From M55B112 sp040880545 (lineage in GTDB: Bacteria > Bacteroidota > Bacteroidia > Bacteroidales > GCA-2748055): a DNA stretch of 64,000 nt. The first letter of the stretch is position 1. Each line of letters starts with the position of its first letter. The stretch covers positions 21,451 through 85,450 of the forward strand of contig JBBDIE010000150.1 of assembly GCA_040880545.1 (NCBI GenBank), in the 5' to 3' direction. Both the position numbers and the translations under genes were made by a program. Below, in pieces: positions 18,909 to 27,247 of this stretch. The notes beneath the pieces were generated by a model. It worked only from the letters and a program-made list of their open reading frames with translations. It was not told the DNA's origin and did no database searches.

Positions 18909-20432
18909 ATGAAATCTGACATTTACAAAACTTTCTTTCTTTTAATCTGTGGATTGTTGATCAATTGTTTCACTGCACCGGTGCTGGATGCCCAGATTCC
19001 TAAACGGGAATTCAGGGCTGTCTGGGTGGCAACAGTAGCCAATATAGACTGGCCATCCAGGCCGGGCTTATCCACTGAAGAACAGAAGATCGAGGTTATC
19101 CGTATACTGGACAGGCACAAGGAGATAGGGATGAATGCAATCATTTTGCAGGTACGGCCGGCTGCCGATGCTCTCTACAGTTCTGATTACGAACCATGGT
19201 CCAGGTATTTATCAGGAAGCCAGGGTGTTGCGCCAGACCCCCTGTATGATCCGCTAGCATTCTGGATTGATGAGGCCCACAAACGTGGTATGGAGCTGCA
19301 TGCATGGCTTAATCCATACAGGATCAGGTTAAACCAGGACCATGAACTGGACAGCAGTCACATGATGTTTGATCATCCGGAATGGACCTTTATGTATGGT
19401 GGACAAACCTATTATTCCCCGGCAATTCCCGGGGTTTGGCAATTTCTGACGGAGGTTGTTATCGATGTTGTAGGGCGGTATGATATTGATGCAGTGCACT
19501 TTGATGATTATTTTTACCCTTACCAGGTAAGTAATGAGATCTTTCCAGATGACTCATTGTTCGAACGATACGGAGGGGAATTTTACCCCGACAGGAAAGA
19601 TGACTGGCGGAGACAAAATGTGGATACAATAATACACCGGCTCTCCATTGCCATCAAATCAACGAAGCCCTGGGTGAAATTTGGTATCAGTCCGTTTGGT
19701 GTCTGGCGTAACCGTATGGATGATCCAGACGGCTCTGAAACCATGGCCGGAACATCTAACTATGATGGCCTGTATGCCGATGTAACAAAGTGGCAGAGAG
19801 AGGGATGGATAGATTACCTGATGCCCCAGATCTACTGGCGCGACGACCATCCGGTTGCAGACTTTTCAACCCTGGCATACTGGTGGAACGACGCAGCCTT
19901 CGGACGTGAGGTATATGTAGGATTGGCCCCATACCGGATAGATAGGAAATCGGAGTTTAAACTGTGGAAAAGGGACCGGTTTTTCTTGCAGCAGCTATCG
20001 GTTTTAAGATCGCTGGATCATATCCATGGCTATGGAATGTTTAGCAGCAAACATTTTTTCCGGGATGATCTGAGCAGACTCAATAGAAAATTGCAGCGAA
20101 AATATGCCAAATATCCGGCAATTATCCCATCTATGCCATGGATAGACAACACCCCTCCCGAATACCCCATGGAGCTGTCATCCAGCGGTTTGAGGTTGAA
20201 ATGGAAGGTGAAATATGTTGAAAATGAGTTTGATAAACCAAGGTTTTTTGTTATTTATCGTTACGATGCCTCAGAAGAGAGAAACCTGAAATCAGCAGAT
20301 AAAATTATTGCTGTTACAGGTTTGCATTATTACGAGTTTGATAAGGAGATACCTAAAGGGGTGTACCGGGTGGCGGCACTCGACAGGTTGAATAACGAGA
20401 GTCAGCTCAGTGATCCGTTGGTTATCCAATGA
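18909..20432 (+). CDS. Periplasmic GHL10 (DigH/DUF187-type) glycan hydrolase
   Basis: 507 residues. A signal peptide ends near VLDAQ (about residue 29). The GHL10 barrel has FRAVWVATVANIDWPS, NAIILQVRPAADALY, HAWLNPYR, AVHFDDYFYPY, FGISPFGVWR and YLMPQIYWRDD, the same landmarks as the 1024-residue paralogue at 2459. After the barrel there is only one FnIII-like module (about 415-507) and no T9SS tail, so it should stay in the periplasm or be surface-anchored by other means. DigH-type enzymes cut denuded peptidoglycan strands. It is divergent from the operon that encodes its secreted paralogue and has operator sites in its leader. Confidence 0.88.
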   Translation: MKSDIYKTFFLLICGLLINCFTAPVLDAQIPKREFRAVWVATVANIDWPSRPGLSTEEQKIEVIRILDRHKEIGMNAIILQVRPAADALYSSDYEPWSRYLSGSQGVAPDPLYDPLAFWIDEAHKRGMELHAWLNPYRIRLNQDHELDSSHMMFDHPEWTFMYGGQTYYSPAIPGVWQFLTEVVIDVVGRYDIDAVHFDDYFYPYQVSNEIFPDDSLFERYGGEFYPDRKDDWRRQNVDTIIHRLSIAIKSTKPWVKFGISPFGVWRNRMDDPDGSETMAGTSNYDGLYADVTKWQREGWIDYLMPQIYWRDDHPVADFSTLAYWWNDAAFGREVYVGLAPYRIDRKSEFKLWKRDRFFLQQLSVLRSLDHIHGYGMFSSKHFFRDDLSRLNRKLQRKYAKYPAIIPSMPWIDNTPPEYPMELSSSGLRLKWKVKYVENEFDKPRFFVIYRYDASEERNLKSADKIIAVTGLHYYEFDKEIPKGVYRVAALDRLNNESQLSDPLVIQ

Positions 20433-20492
20433 ACTGACAGTTGTCTTCTGTAATCCCTGATTATATTCAGAAATAAATTCTATGGAAAGAAT

Positions 20493-20503
20493 ATGTATGA
20501 CAA
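20493..20503. promoter_or_regulatory. Operator ATGTATGACAA before the GT2-AmpG-NagB operon
   Basis: ATGTATGACAA keeps the GTATGAC core of the perfect site at 18701 and differs from TNGTNNNACNA only at the first base. It lies in the 175-bp gap after the GHL10 stop and 105 bp before the probable ATG of the next gene. A second degenerate copy, TTGTATTATAA, is at 20587-20597 just before that ATG. Confidence 0.62.
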
Positions 20504-20607
20504 ATTTTTAAAATTTAAAGTTTATTCTTTAATTTTGGTCTTTCAGCTGGATAAAATCAGCTAAAAAATGGCCAAATTAAAATTATTTGTATTATAACTT
20601 CTGCCCT

Positions 20608-22071
20608 ATGACAATGATCGACTGTTTTATCACATGTAACAGGGAGGAAAAGTACCTGGAGATTTTCGAAAAGTATAATTCTCAACCATTGGTTAACCAG
20701 GTAGTTTTTTTGGGACAAGTTGCAGGTGAAAACGAAAATTCTGATTATGAAACATGGCCGTTCCACGGTAATTTCAGCACAGGCCTTATTCAAAAGATTG
20801 CCCGTAAGGCTGGTGACAGATATGCACTGGTTATATCGGTTGACAGCGATGTGCAGCCTGGTCCTGATGCTTTGGAGAGGTTTGTGGATGTTGCTGTTGA
20901 TACAAACGCAGGAATGCTCTATTCAAATTTTTATACCATGGATGACGGGAAAAGGATTCCTCATCCGGTAAACGATTATCAGCAGGGTAGTTTGCGGGAT
21001 GATTTTAATTTCGGGCCATTGCTCTTTTTTAATGGTGGTACCCTTAATATAGCAGCTTCAGGGTTGGTTGAGCAGTTTGAGTTTGCTGGTTTGTATCAGC
21101 TTAGACTTGCTGTTTCAAGGTTTGCATCACTATTTAGGATATCGGAGTACCTGTATGAGGCTGAAGTAATTGATAACCGGGTTTCCGGGAAGAAATTATT
21201 CGATTACGTGGATCCGAAGAACCGGGAAGTACAGCTTGAAATGGAAAAAGCAGTGTCCTGGCACCTCAAAGAGATTAATGGATTTTTGACTCCTGAATCC
21301 ATGGAAGTGGACCTGAACAGTGAAATATTTGAGGAGGAAGCATCTGTGATCATTCCTGTTTTGAACAGGAAAACAACCATTGCTGATGCCATAGAATCGG
21401 TTATGAAACAGGTAACAAACTTCAGCTTTAACCTGATTATTGTTGATAACCATTCAACAGATGGAACTACCGCTATCATCGATTCTTACAAGGACAAATT
21501 TGAAAATCTTATCCATATTATACCTGAAAGAAAAGACCTGGGCATTGGAGGCTGCTGGAACAGGGCAGCCGCTGATCCGAAGTGCGGGAAATTTGCAGTA
21601 CAACTCGACAGCGACGACCTCTATTCCGATAAAAATACACTTCAGCAGATTGTTGACCAATTTTATAAGGAACGATGTGCCATGGTAATTGGAACCTACA
21701 GGATGACAGATTTTAATCTGCAGGAAATTCCTCCGGGATTAATTGATCATAAGGAATGGACAGCGGATAATGGTAAGAATAATGCTTTGAGAATTAACGG
21801 ACTCGGAGCGCCAAGGGCCTTTTATACACCCATTCTGCGACAAAATAAACTGCCCAATGTACATTATGGTGAAGATTATGGGATCGGAATAAAATTATGC
21901 AGAAAATACAAAATAGGAAGAATTTACCATCCGCTGTATCTTTGTCGAAGGTGGGAGGATAATTCAGACGCATCATTGTCGGTTGAACAGGTCAACAGGA
22001 ATAATGCATACAAGGATTCATTGCGCACCATAGAACTACTGGCCCGGATCCACCAAAACGGAGGTTCATAA
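20608..22071 (+). CDS. Glycosyltransferase-like protein with two GT-A domains
   Basis: About 487 residues from the ATG at 20608. A TTG at 20587 is less likely because it lies inside an operator-like repeat. There is no signal peptide or membrane segment, so it is cytoplasmic. The first half (about 1-215) looks like a GT-A nucleotide-sugar fold with YALVISVDSDVQPGPDAL. The second half (about 240-480) is a clear GT2 domain: SVIIPVLNRKTTIADAIESV, LIIVDNHSTDGT and the metal-binding VQLDSDDLYSD. It heads an operon with a HIT-fold protein, an acetyltransferase, SpoIID, an AmpG-like permease and NagB-LmbE, so a role in peptidoglycan-sugar metabolism is likely. The acceptor and donor are unknown. Confidence 0.75.
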   Translation: MTMIDCFITCNREEKYLEIFEKYNSQPLVNQVVFLGQVAGENENSDYETWPFHGNFSTGLIQKIARKAGDRYALVISVDSDVQPGPDALERFVDVAVDTNAGMLYSNFYTMDDGKRIPHPVNDYQQGSLRDDFNFGPLLFFNGGTLNIAASGLVEQFEFAGLYQLRLAVSRFASLFRISEYLYEAEVIDNRVSGKKLFDYVDPKNREVQLEMEKAVSWHLKEINGFLTPESMEVDLNSEIFEEEASVIIPVLNRKTTIADAIESVMKQVTNFSFNLIIVDNHSTDGTTAIIDSYKDKFENLIHIIPERKDLGIGGCWNRAAADPKCGKFAVQLDSDDLYSDKNTLQQIVDQFYKERCAMVIGTYRMTDFNLQEIPPGLIDHKEWTADNGKNNALRINGLGAPRAFYTPILRQNKLPNVHYGEDYGIGIKLCRKYKIGRIYHPLYLCRRWEDNSDASLSVEQVNRNNAYKDSLRTIELLARIHQNGGS

Positions 22072-22085
22072 ATTCGGTTATTCCT

Positions 22086-23027
22086 ATGGATTACCAGGAA
22101 AAGACAATACAATTACTGGACAAGCAGAGGAGGGATTGGATGCTTCTCAGGACGAATTACGAAGGGTTGATCCATGCCAGAACAAAATCTTTCGACTTTA
22201 ATCATTTCAGGATCGATATTCAGTATAATCCGAAAAGGATCATTTCGTCCGGAGCAAAGGTAGATGACGCTTCCATAAGTAGCAGGAAATGTTTCTTATG
22301 TTTCGAAAACAGGCCAGATGAGCAGAGTCATGTTCTGTATGAAAAGGATTACGCCATATTATGTAATCCTTATCCTATATTTTCAGATCATCTGACCATT
22401 GCCAGTCTGGAGCATCGGCCGCAACAGATTGAAGGTGAGTTTCACAGACTCCTTCATCTCAGCAGGGATCTTCCTGGCATGGTTCTGTTTTATAATGGAC
22501 CGAAATGCGGAGCATCAGCACCAGATCATATGCATTTTCAGGCAGGTAACCGCGGACTTATGCCACTGGAGCAGGACTTTAACAACATCGTGCATCAAAA
22601 CGGTACAGTGTTGATTAAGAAAGATGACCTGACGCTCACTGCCACAGACGATGGCTTACGAAGAGTTTTGACGATGGAGTCATCCAATGAGTCGTTTATT
22701 GACGACCAGTTTAACAGGATTTTGGAGCATACAAAGATATATTCAGCCGATCAGGAACCCATGATGAACTTGCTGGTGTATTACGACAAACTGTGGCGGG
22801 TACAGGTTTTTCTCAGGGAATTACACAGGCCGGAACAATATTTCCTGAAGGGAGAGGACAATATTTTGTTCAGCCCTGCTGCCGTTGATATGGGGGGAAC
22901 ACTGATTCTTCCCCTGGAAAAGGATTTCAGGAAACTCGGGAAAGTGGAGATCATCGATATGTTCAAACAGGTGACAATCAACAAAGAAAAATTTAATGAT
23001 CTGAAAGAATTTCTAAAGGAGAAATGA
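22086..23027 (+). CDS. DUF4922 protein with HIT/GalT-like fold
   Basis: 313 residues, cytoplasmic. SRKCFLCFENRPDEQ, AILCNPYPIFSDHLTIAS and GPKCGASAPDHMHFQAGNRG resemble the histidine-triad superfamily of GalT and Ap4A phosphorylases. In those enzymes the HxH pair forms a nucleotidylated intermediate and the CxxC stretch binds zinc or is structural. A nucleotide-sugar phosphorylase or nucleotidyltransferase activity is therefore possible. It follows the GT-A protein by 14 bp and overlaps the GNAT gene by 4 bp. The reaction is not known, and its place in a peptidoglycan-salvage operon suggests an amino-sugar phosphate substrate. Confidence 0.72.
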   Translation: MDYQEKTIQLLDKQRRDWMLLRTNYEGLIHARTKSFDFNHFRIDIQYNPKRIISSGAKVDDASISSRKCFLCFENRPDEQSHVLYEKDYAILCNPYPIFSDHLTIASLEHRPQQIEGEFHRLLHLSRDLPGMVLFYNGPKCGASAPDHMHFQAGNRGLMPLEQDFNNIVHQNGTVLIKKDDLTLTATDDGLRRVLTMESSNESFIDDQFNRILEHTKIYSADQEPMMNLLVYYDKLWRVQVFLRELHRPEQYFLKGEDNILFSPAAVDMGGTLILPLEKDFRKLGKVEIIDMFKQVTINKEKFNDLKEFLKEK

Positions 23028-23947
23028 CTTGTAATGTTATGATCACAATACGTACATACCGGGATAGTGATTTTAAGGAGCTGGCAGCGCTGCTTATCCG
23101 TAGCCATAACATGGACTCATTGACGGATGAATTAATCAGGGAGAAACTCTATGCCGATCCCGACTGGAATCCTGAATCAGCGCTGGTTGCCGAGGCAGAT
23201 GAATCGATAGCAGGTTTTATGATGGGGGTTATTCGCACGATAAAGGGTACAGTATACGGGTATGTCAAGTTAATGACGGTGGATGTCAGACAGCGGAGAA
23301 AAGGGTTAGCCACTGCATTGTACAGTAAACTGGAACAGCATTTCCTTGAAAACAACGTGCAATTTGTCAGAATTTATGATGTTCCGTTGAATTACTTCGT
23401 TCCCGGGGTTGATCCGGGATATACAGAAGCTGTCTGTTTTGCATTGAAGCGTGGTTTTACGCGAAATGGTGAGGCGGTAAATATGACAGTGAATTTGAAT
23501 TGGTCAGACTGGGATTCGACAGAACAGGAAACCGTATTAAGGGAAAAACATATTGAATTCAGGCGAGCCACACCGAATGATTTTAAGCCGCTTATCAGTT
23601 TCATTTCCAGTGAATGGGCACTATGGGGTCACGAACTTGGTATGGGCATGAAGAATGAACCTGTCTCAATATTTCTGGCACTTCGGGATAACAAAATCCT
23701 GGCATTCGCAGCCTATGATTGCAATAACAAAGGTACAGGGTGGTTTGGCCCCATGGGAACGGACCCTTTGATGCGCGGCCACAATTTAGGAAGGATCCTT
23801 CTGTACAAGTGCCTGGCAGAGTTGCGCGGACAGGAACGGAAGACTGCCATAATTCCCTGGGTGGCACCTATCGGATTTTATGCACATCATGCAAATGCCA
23901 GGATTAGCAGGACATTTTGGAGGTTTCAAAAGCACATCCAAGATTAA
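23024..23947 (+). CDS. Tandem GNAT-domain acetyltransferase-like protein
   Basis: 307 residues with two GNAT domains. The first (about 6-155) contains the acetyl-CoA loop VDVRQRRKGLATALYSKL. The second (about 175-300) contains a weaker loop MRGHNLGRILLYKCL. The ATG overlaps the DUF4922 stop (ATGA), although an ATG at 23039 (MITIRTYRDSD) is also plausible. The target may be an amino sugar or a protein. Acetylation of a glucosamine intermediate would suit the pathway but is only a guess. Confidence 0.7.
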   Translation: MTCNVMITIRTYRDSDFKELAALLIRSHNMDSLTDELIREKLYADPDWNPESALVAEADESIAGFMMGVIRTIKGTVYGYVKLMTVDVRQRRKGLATALYSKLEQHFLENNVQFVRIYDVPLNYFVPGVDPGYTEAVCFALKRGFTRNGEAVNMTVNLNWSDWDSTEQETVLREKHIEFRRATPNDFKPLISFISSEWALWGHELGMGMKNEPVSIFLALRDNKILAFAAYDCNNKGTGWFGPMGTDPLMRGHNLGRILLYKCLAELRGQERKTAIIPWVAPIGFYAHHANARISRTFWRFQKHIQD

Positions 23948-23982
23948 AAGAATATATTACTATTGTAAATGATCTTAATCAT

Positions 23983-25332
23983 ATGAAATCATCGCCGGAA
24001 ATACATGTTGGAATAGTATCCAGGAGCGAGCTGTCCATAAGGCTTTCAGGAAAATTTTCCGTGGCTGGTACTACGATCAATCTGTACGGCCGATGTAAGG
24101 TATCTGTTAAAATGGGAAAATTAAACTTGGTAACCTCCACGGAAACATTTGAATTTGATAGTAATGTAATCTTCTCACCCTGTAACTTTTCAGCCGATCT
24201 GTTTGAATTAAATGATGTAGTCATTGGTATCGATTTTCATTGGCAGAAAGAGGAACTTCAGAAATTCAGAGGTGCCCTGAAGTTAATCATCAGGGAAGGG
24301 AAGGTAATGGCCATCAATATAATACCTGCAGAGAATTACCTGTACAGTGTAATATCTTCGGAAATGAGCGCAAATTCCTCGCTTAGTTTATTGAAGGCAC
24401 ATGCAATTATATCAAGAAGCTGGCTCATGGCTCAATTAGATAAAAAGGTAAAATACAGTGATATCAGGGAGATTGCAGGACAGGCCAAGGAAAGCCCGGG
24501 AGAATTGATCCAGTGGTTTGACAGGGATGATCATCATGATTTTCATGTCTGTGCAGATGATCATTGTCAGCGATACCAGGGAGTTACAAAACTTAGCAAC
24601 GAGCAAGTTGTACAGGCAGTTAAAGAGACAAAGGGGGAGGTGTTGGTATATGAAGACGACATTTGCGATACACGGTATTCCAAATCATGTGGGGGTGCGA
24701 CAGAATTATATGAAAATTGCTGGGAACCGGTTAATCACCCGTACCTGAGAAATATTCGGGACATTTCAGGTTCCCCAAATAATTCGTTGACTGACTTTAC
24801 CGTTGAAAAGCATGCAGAAGACTTTATACTTGGTAATCCGGAAGCATTCTGCAATACATCAGACAAGGAAATTCTATCCCAGGTGTTGAACGATTATGAC
24901 CAGGAAACAGAAAATTTTTTCAGATGGACCGTAAATTATAAACAGGAAGAGATAGCGGCCATTATCAGGAAAAGATCAGGTATCGATTTTGGAAAGATTA
25001 TTTCACTGGAACCAGTTCAAAGAGGCAAGTCAGGAAGATTGATCAAGCTGAAAATTACCGGGACAAAAGAGACCATGGTGATTGGCAAAGAGCTGATAAT
25101 CAGGAAATGGCTCAGCAGTTCACATCTGTACAGTGCTGCATTTATAGTTGAGACGGAAGAAGGTAAGAAGGGGAAGGTTCCACGATCTTTTACCCTTCGG
25201 GGAGCCGGTTGGGGACATGGTGTCGGATTGTGTCAGATCGGTGCGGCAGTGATGGGCGTAAAAGGATATACACATACAGAAATACTGGCACATTATTTTC
25301 CGGGTGCCGAGATCAAAAAAATGTATTCATGA
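23983..25332 (+). CDS. SpoIID/LytB-domain protein lacking a signal peptide
   Basis: 449 residues from the ATG at 23983 (MKSSPEIHVGIVSRSE). The frame is open to an ATG at 23917, which would overlap the GNAT gene by 31 bp. The SpoIID domain is complete: YLYSVISSEMSANSSLSLLK with the glutamate equivalent to the catalytic one of SpoIID, CADDHCQRYQG, RYSKSCGGATELYE, and the C-terminal GWGHGVGLCQIGAAVMG. SpoIID-type enzymes are lytic transglycosylases that need denuded glycan. No signal peptide or membrane helix is seen from either start, so it may act on imported glycan in the cytoplasm, which is unusual. The end overlaps the AmpG-like start by 4 bp. Confidence 0.85.
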   Translation: MKSSPEIHVGIVSRSELSIRLSGKFSVAGTTINLYGRCKVSVKMGKLNLVTSTETFEFDSNVIFSPCNFSADLFELNDVVIGIDFHWQKEELQKFRGALKLIIREGKVMAINIIPAENYLYSVISSEMSANSSLSLLKAHAIISRSWLMAQLDKKVKYSDIREIAGQAKESPGELIQWFDRDDHHDFHVCADDHCQRYQGVTKLSNEQVVQAVKETKGEVLVYEDDICDTRYSKSCGGATELYENCWEPVNHPYLRNIRDISGSPNNSLTDFTVEKHAEDFILGNPEAFCNTSDKEILSQVLNDYDQETENFFRWTVNYKQEEIAAIIRKRSGIDFGKIISLEPVQRGKSGRLIKLKITGTKETMVIGKELIIRKWLSSSHLYSAAFIVETEEGKKGKVPRSFTLRGAGWGHGVGLCQIGAAVMGVKGYTHTEILAHYFPGAEIKKMYS

Positions 25333-27224
25333 GTAACAACAATACAGATAATACCGGACAACCTGGAAAATCAAATGTTTGGAAATGGTTGCCGACGCTC
25401 TATTTTGCAGAGGGGATTCCTTATGTGATAGTGATGACACTTTCGGTGATCTTCTATAAACGAATGGGCATTTCAAATGCTGAAATTGCTCTCTATACCA
25501 GCTGGTTATATCTCCCATGGGTAATAAAACCCCTTTGGAGTCCCATTGTTGATATCCTGAAAACCAAGCGAATCTGGATCATCATCATGCAGTTGTGTAT
25601 TGGTGCCGGCCTGGCTGGAGTGGCCCTTATGATCCCGGTGCCAGATTTCTTCAAATTCACCCTTGTATTCTTCTGGCTGCTGGCATTCAGCTCAGCAACA
25701 CACGATATCGCTGCCGATGGATTTTACATGCTGGCACTAACAAAACATGAACAGACATTCTTTGTAGGGATCAGGAGTACATTTTACAGAATAGCTATGC
25801 TGACGGGCCAGGGACTGTTGGTTATCCTTGCCGGATATTTTGAAGCAAAAACAGGGTTACCAGAAGTCGGAGTAAGGGTTGAGACCGTAATGGAATCGAT
25901 GCAAACTCCTGAATTTAAGCCAGCTGACATTGAAATTTTTCATGATCCCTCAAACCTCTATTTCTTTACCGATGATACGATCCACATTAGTACAGAAGGG
26001 TTGGATACTGAAGTAGCCGGTTCCATTATCAGGATGGCGGATGCCTGGAATATTCGACATGGATTTTACCCGGAAGGCGAAAGGAAAGAGGTTGAAGGAG
26101 AACCCCCGGGTTGGTGGAGCCGGAAAGTATCAGGTCCGCTAACGCAGGCACTCGGGAATATTTTTTCAGTTGAAAATGTGTCGGTTACATCCGGTAAAAC
26201 GGGAAATATCGGTTATACTTATTTCTACCTAAGCAGCAAACCTGAACCAAATAAGGATGTGATAATGAATTTCACCCAGCGTGTTGGAGATAAAAGTATC
26301 CGGCTTGTCAGGGATTACAGGTATACTTTCAATGAACAGAACTGGAACATCCCTGCCGTAGCGGTATTTCAGCTTGACTCAAAACTGGATAAGACAATAA
26401 GTGCAGAGTTTTCTGGTCTTTCAGGAAATATTAAACTCGCCTGGACAATAGTATTTATGTTCATTGCAGCCCTATTTATCTTCTTTTTCCTATACCACCG
26501 TTTAGTGCTGCCACGGCCGGTATCAGACAAACCGGTGGGCGGAGAGGGTGGCTCCGTTATGAAAGAATTCCTGGCTACATTTCTTCTTTTCTTTAGGCGA
26601 AGAGAGATAAGTGTGATCCTTCTGTTTCTACTGGTTTACAGGCTGGGTGAATCTCAGCTGGTAAAACTGGCCTCACCGTTTCTGCTGGATTCCAGGGAGG
26701 TGAACGGACTGGGACTTACAACAGGGGACCTTGGATTTATTTACGGTACAGTGGGTATGATCGCACTTACACTTGGGGGCATTCTGGGTGGAGTAGTTGC
26801 AGCTAAAAAAGGATTGAAATACTGGCTGTGGTGGATGGTTCTGGCAATGAACCTGCCCAACCTGGTCTATGTGTTTCTATCTTTTACAATGCCATCTTCC
26901 TTGTGGATCATTGGTGCATCTGTTGCAGTGGAACAATTTGGATACGGATTCGGGTTTACGGCATATATGCTCTATATGATCTATATCTCGGAAGGAACTC
27001 ATAAGACTGCCCACTTTGCTATCGCCACAGGTTTCATGGCACTGGGAATGATGCTCCCGGGAATGGTCAGTGGCTGGTTACAGGAAATTATAGGATACCA
27101 GAACTTCTTTATCTGGGTAATGATTTGCACGATCCCGGCATTCCTGCTTATTCCTTTTTTAGGCATTGACCCGGATTTCGGGAAGAAAACAGAGGAAAAG
27201 CAAGGAGCAGAACTTAATGAATAA
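25329..27224 (+). CDS. AmpG-like MFS permease with a large periplasmic insert
   Basis: 631 residues from the ATG at 25329, which overlaps the SpoIID stop (ATGA). The N-terminal half has AmpG-type features: WLPTLYFAEGIPYVI, YTSWLYLPWVIKPLWSP and SSATHDIAADGFYM. Between the fifth membrane segment (about 152-172) and the next (about 368-388) lies a soluble insert of about 190 residues (EVGVRVETVMES to SGLSGN). By topology it faces the periplasm, and typical AmpG proteins lack it. The C-terminal half has about six more segments. AmpG proteins bring GlcNAc-anhydroMurNAc muropeptides into the cytoplasm. Here the gene is flanked by SpoIID and NagB, so the substrate is probably peptidoglycan glycan. 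Confidence 0.85.
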   Translation: MSNNNTDNTGQPGKSNVWKWLPTLYFAEGIPYVIVMTLSVIFYKRMGISNAEIALYTSWLYLPWVIKPLWSPIVDILKTKRIWIIIMQLCIGAGLAGVALMIPVPDFFKFTLVFFWLLAFSSATHDIAADGFYMLALTKHEQTFFVGIRSTFYRIAMLTGQGLLVILAGYFEAKTGLPEVGVRVETVMESMQTPEFKPADIEIFHDPSNLYFFTDDTIHISTEGLDTEVAGSIIRMADAWNIRHGFYPEGERKEVEGEPPGWWSRKVSGPLTQALGNIFSVENVSVTSGKTGNIGYTYFYLSSKPEPNKDVIMNFTQRVGDKSIRLVRDYRYTFNEQNWNIPAVAVFQLDSKLDKTISAEFSGLSGNIKLAWTIVFMFIAALFIFFFLYHRLVLPRPVSDKPVGGEGGSVMKEFLATFLLFFRRREISVILLFLLVYRLGESQLVKLASPFLLDSREVNGLGLTTGDLGFIYGTVGMIALTLGGILGGVVAAKKGLKYWLWWMVLAMNLPNLVYVFLSFTMPSSLWIIGASVAVEQFGYGFGFTAYMLYMIYISEGTHKTAHFAIATGFMALGMMLPGMVSGWLQEIIGYQNFFIWVMICTIPAFLLIPFLGIDPDFGKKTEEKQGAELNE

Positions 27225-27247
27225 TGATAATCTAAAACAGACCTGAT

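Noticed and set aside
23917..23982. Extended SpoIID start overlapping the GNAT gene by 31 bp
   Set aside because: The alignment with the family start favours MKSSPEIHVGIV at 23983, and the extension adds no signal peptide.
25209..25328. Longer N terminus for the AmpG-like permease
   Set aside because: The extra 40 residues lie inside the SpoIID coding sequence in another frame. The ATGA overlap at 25329 is the natural start.
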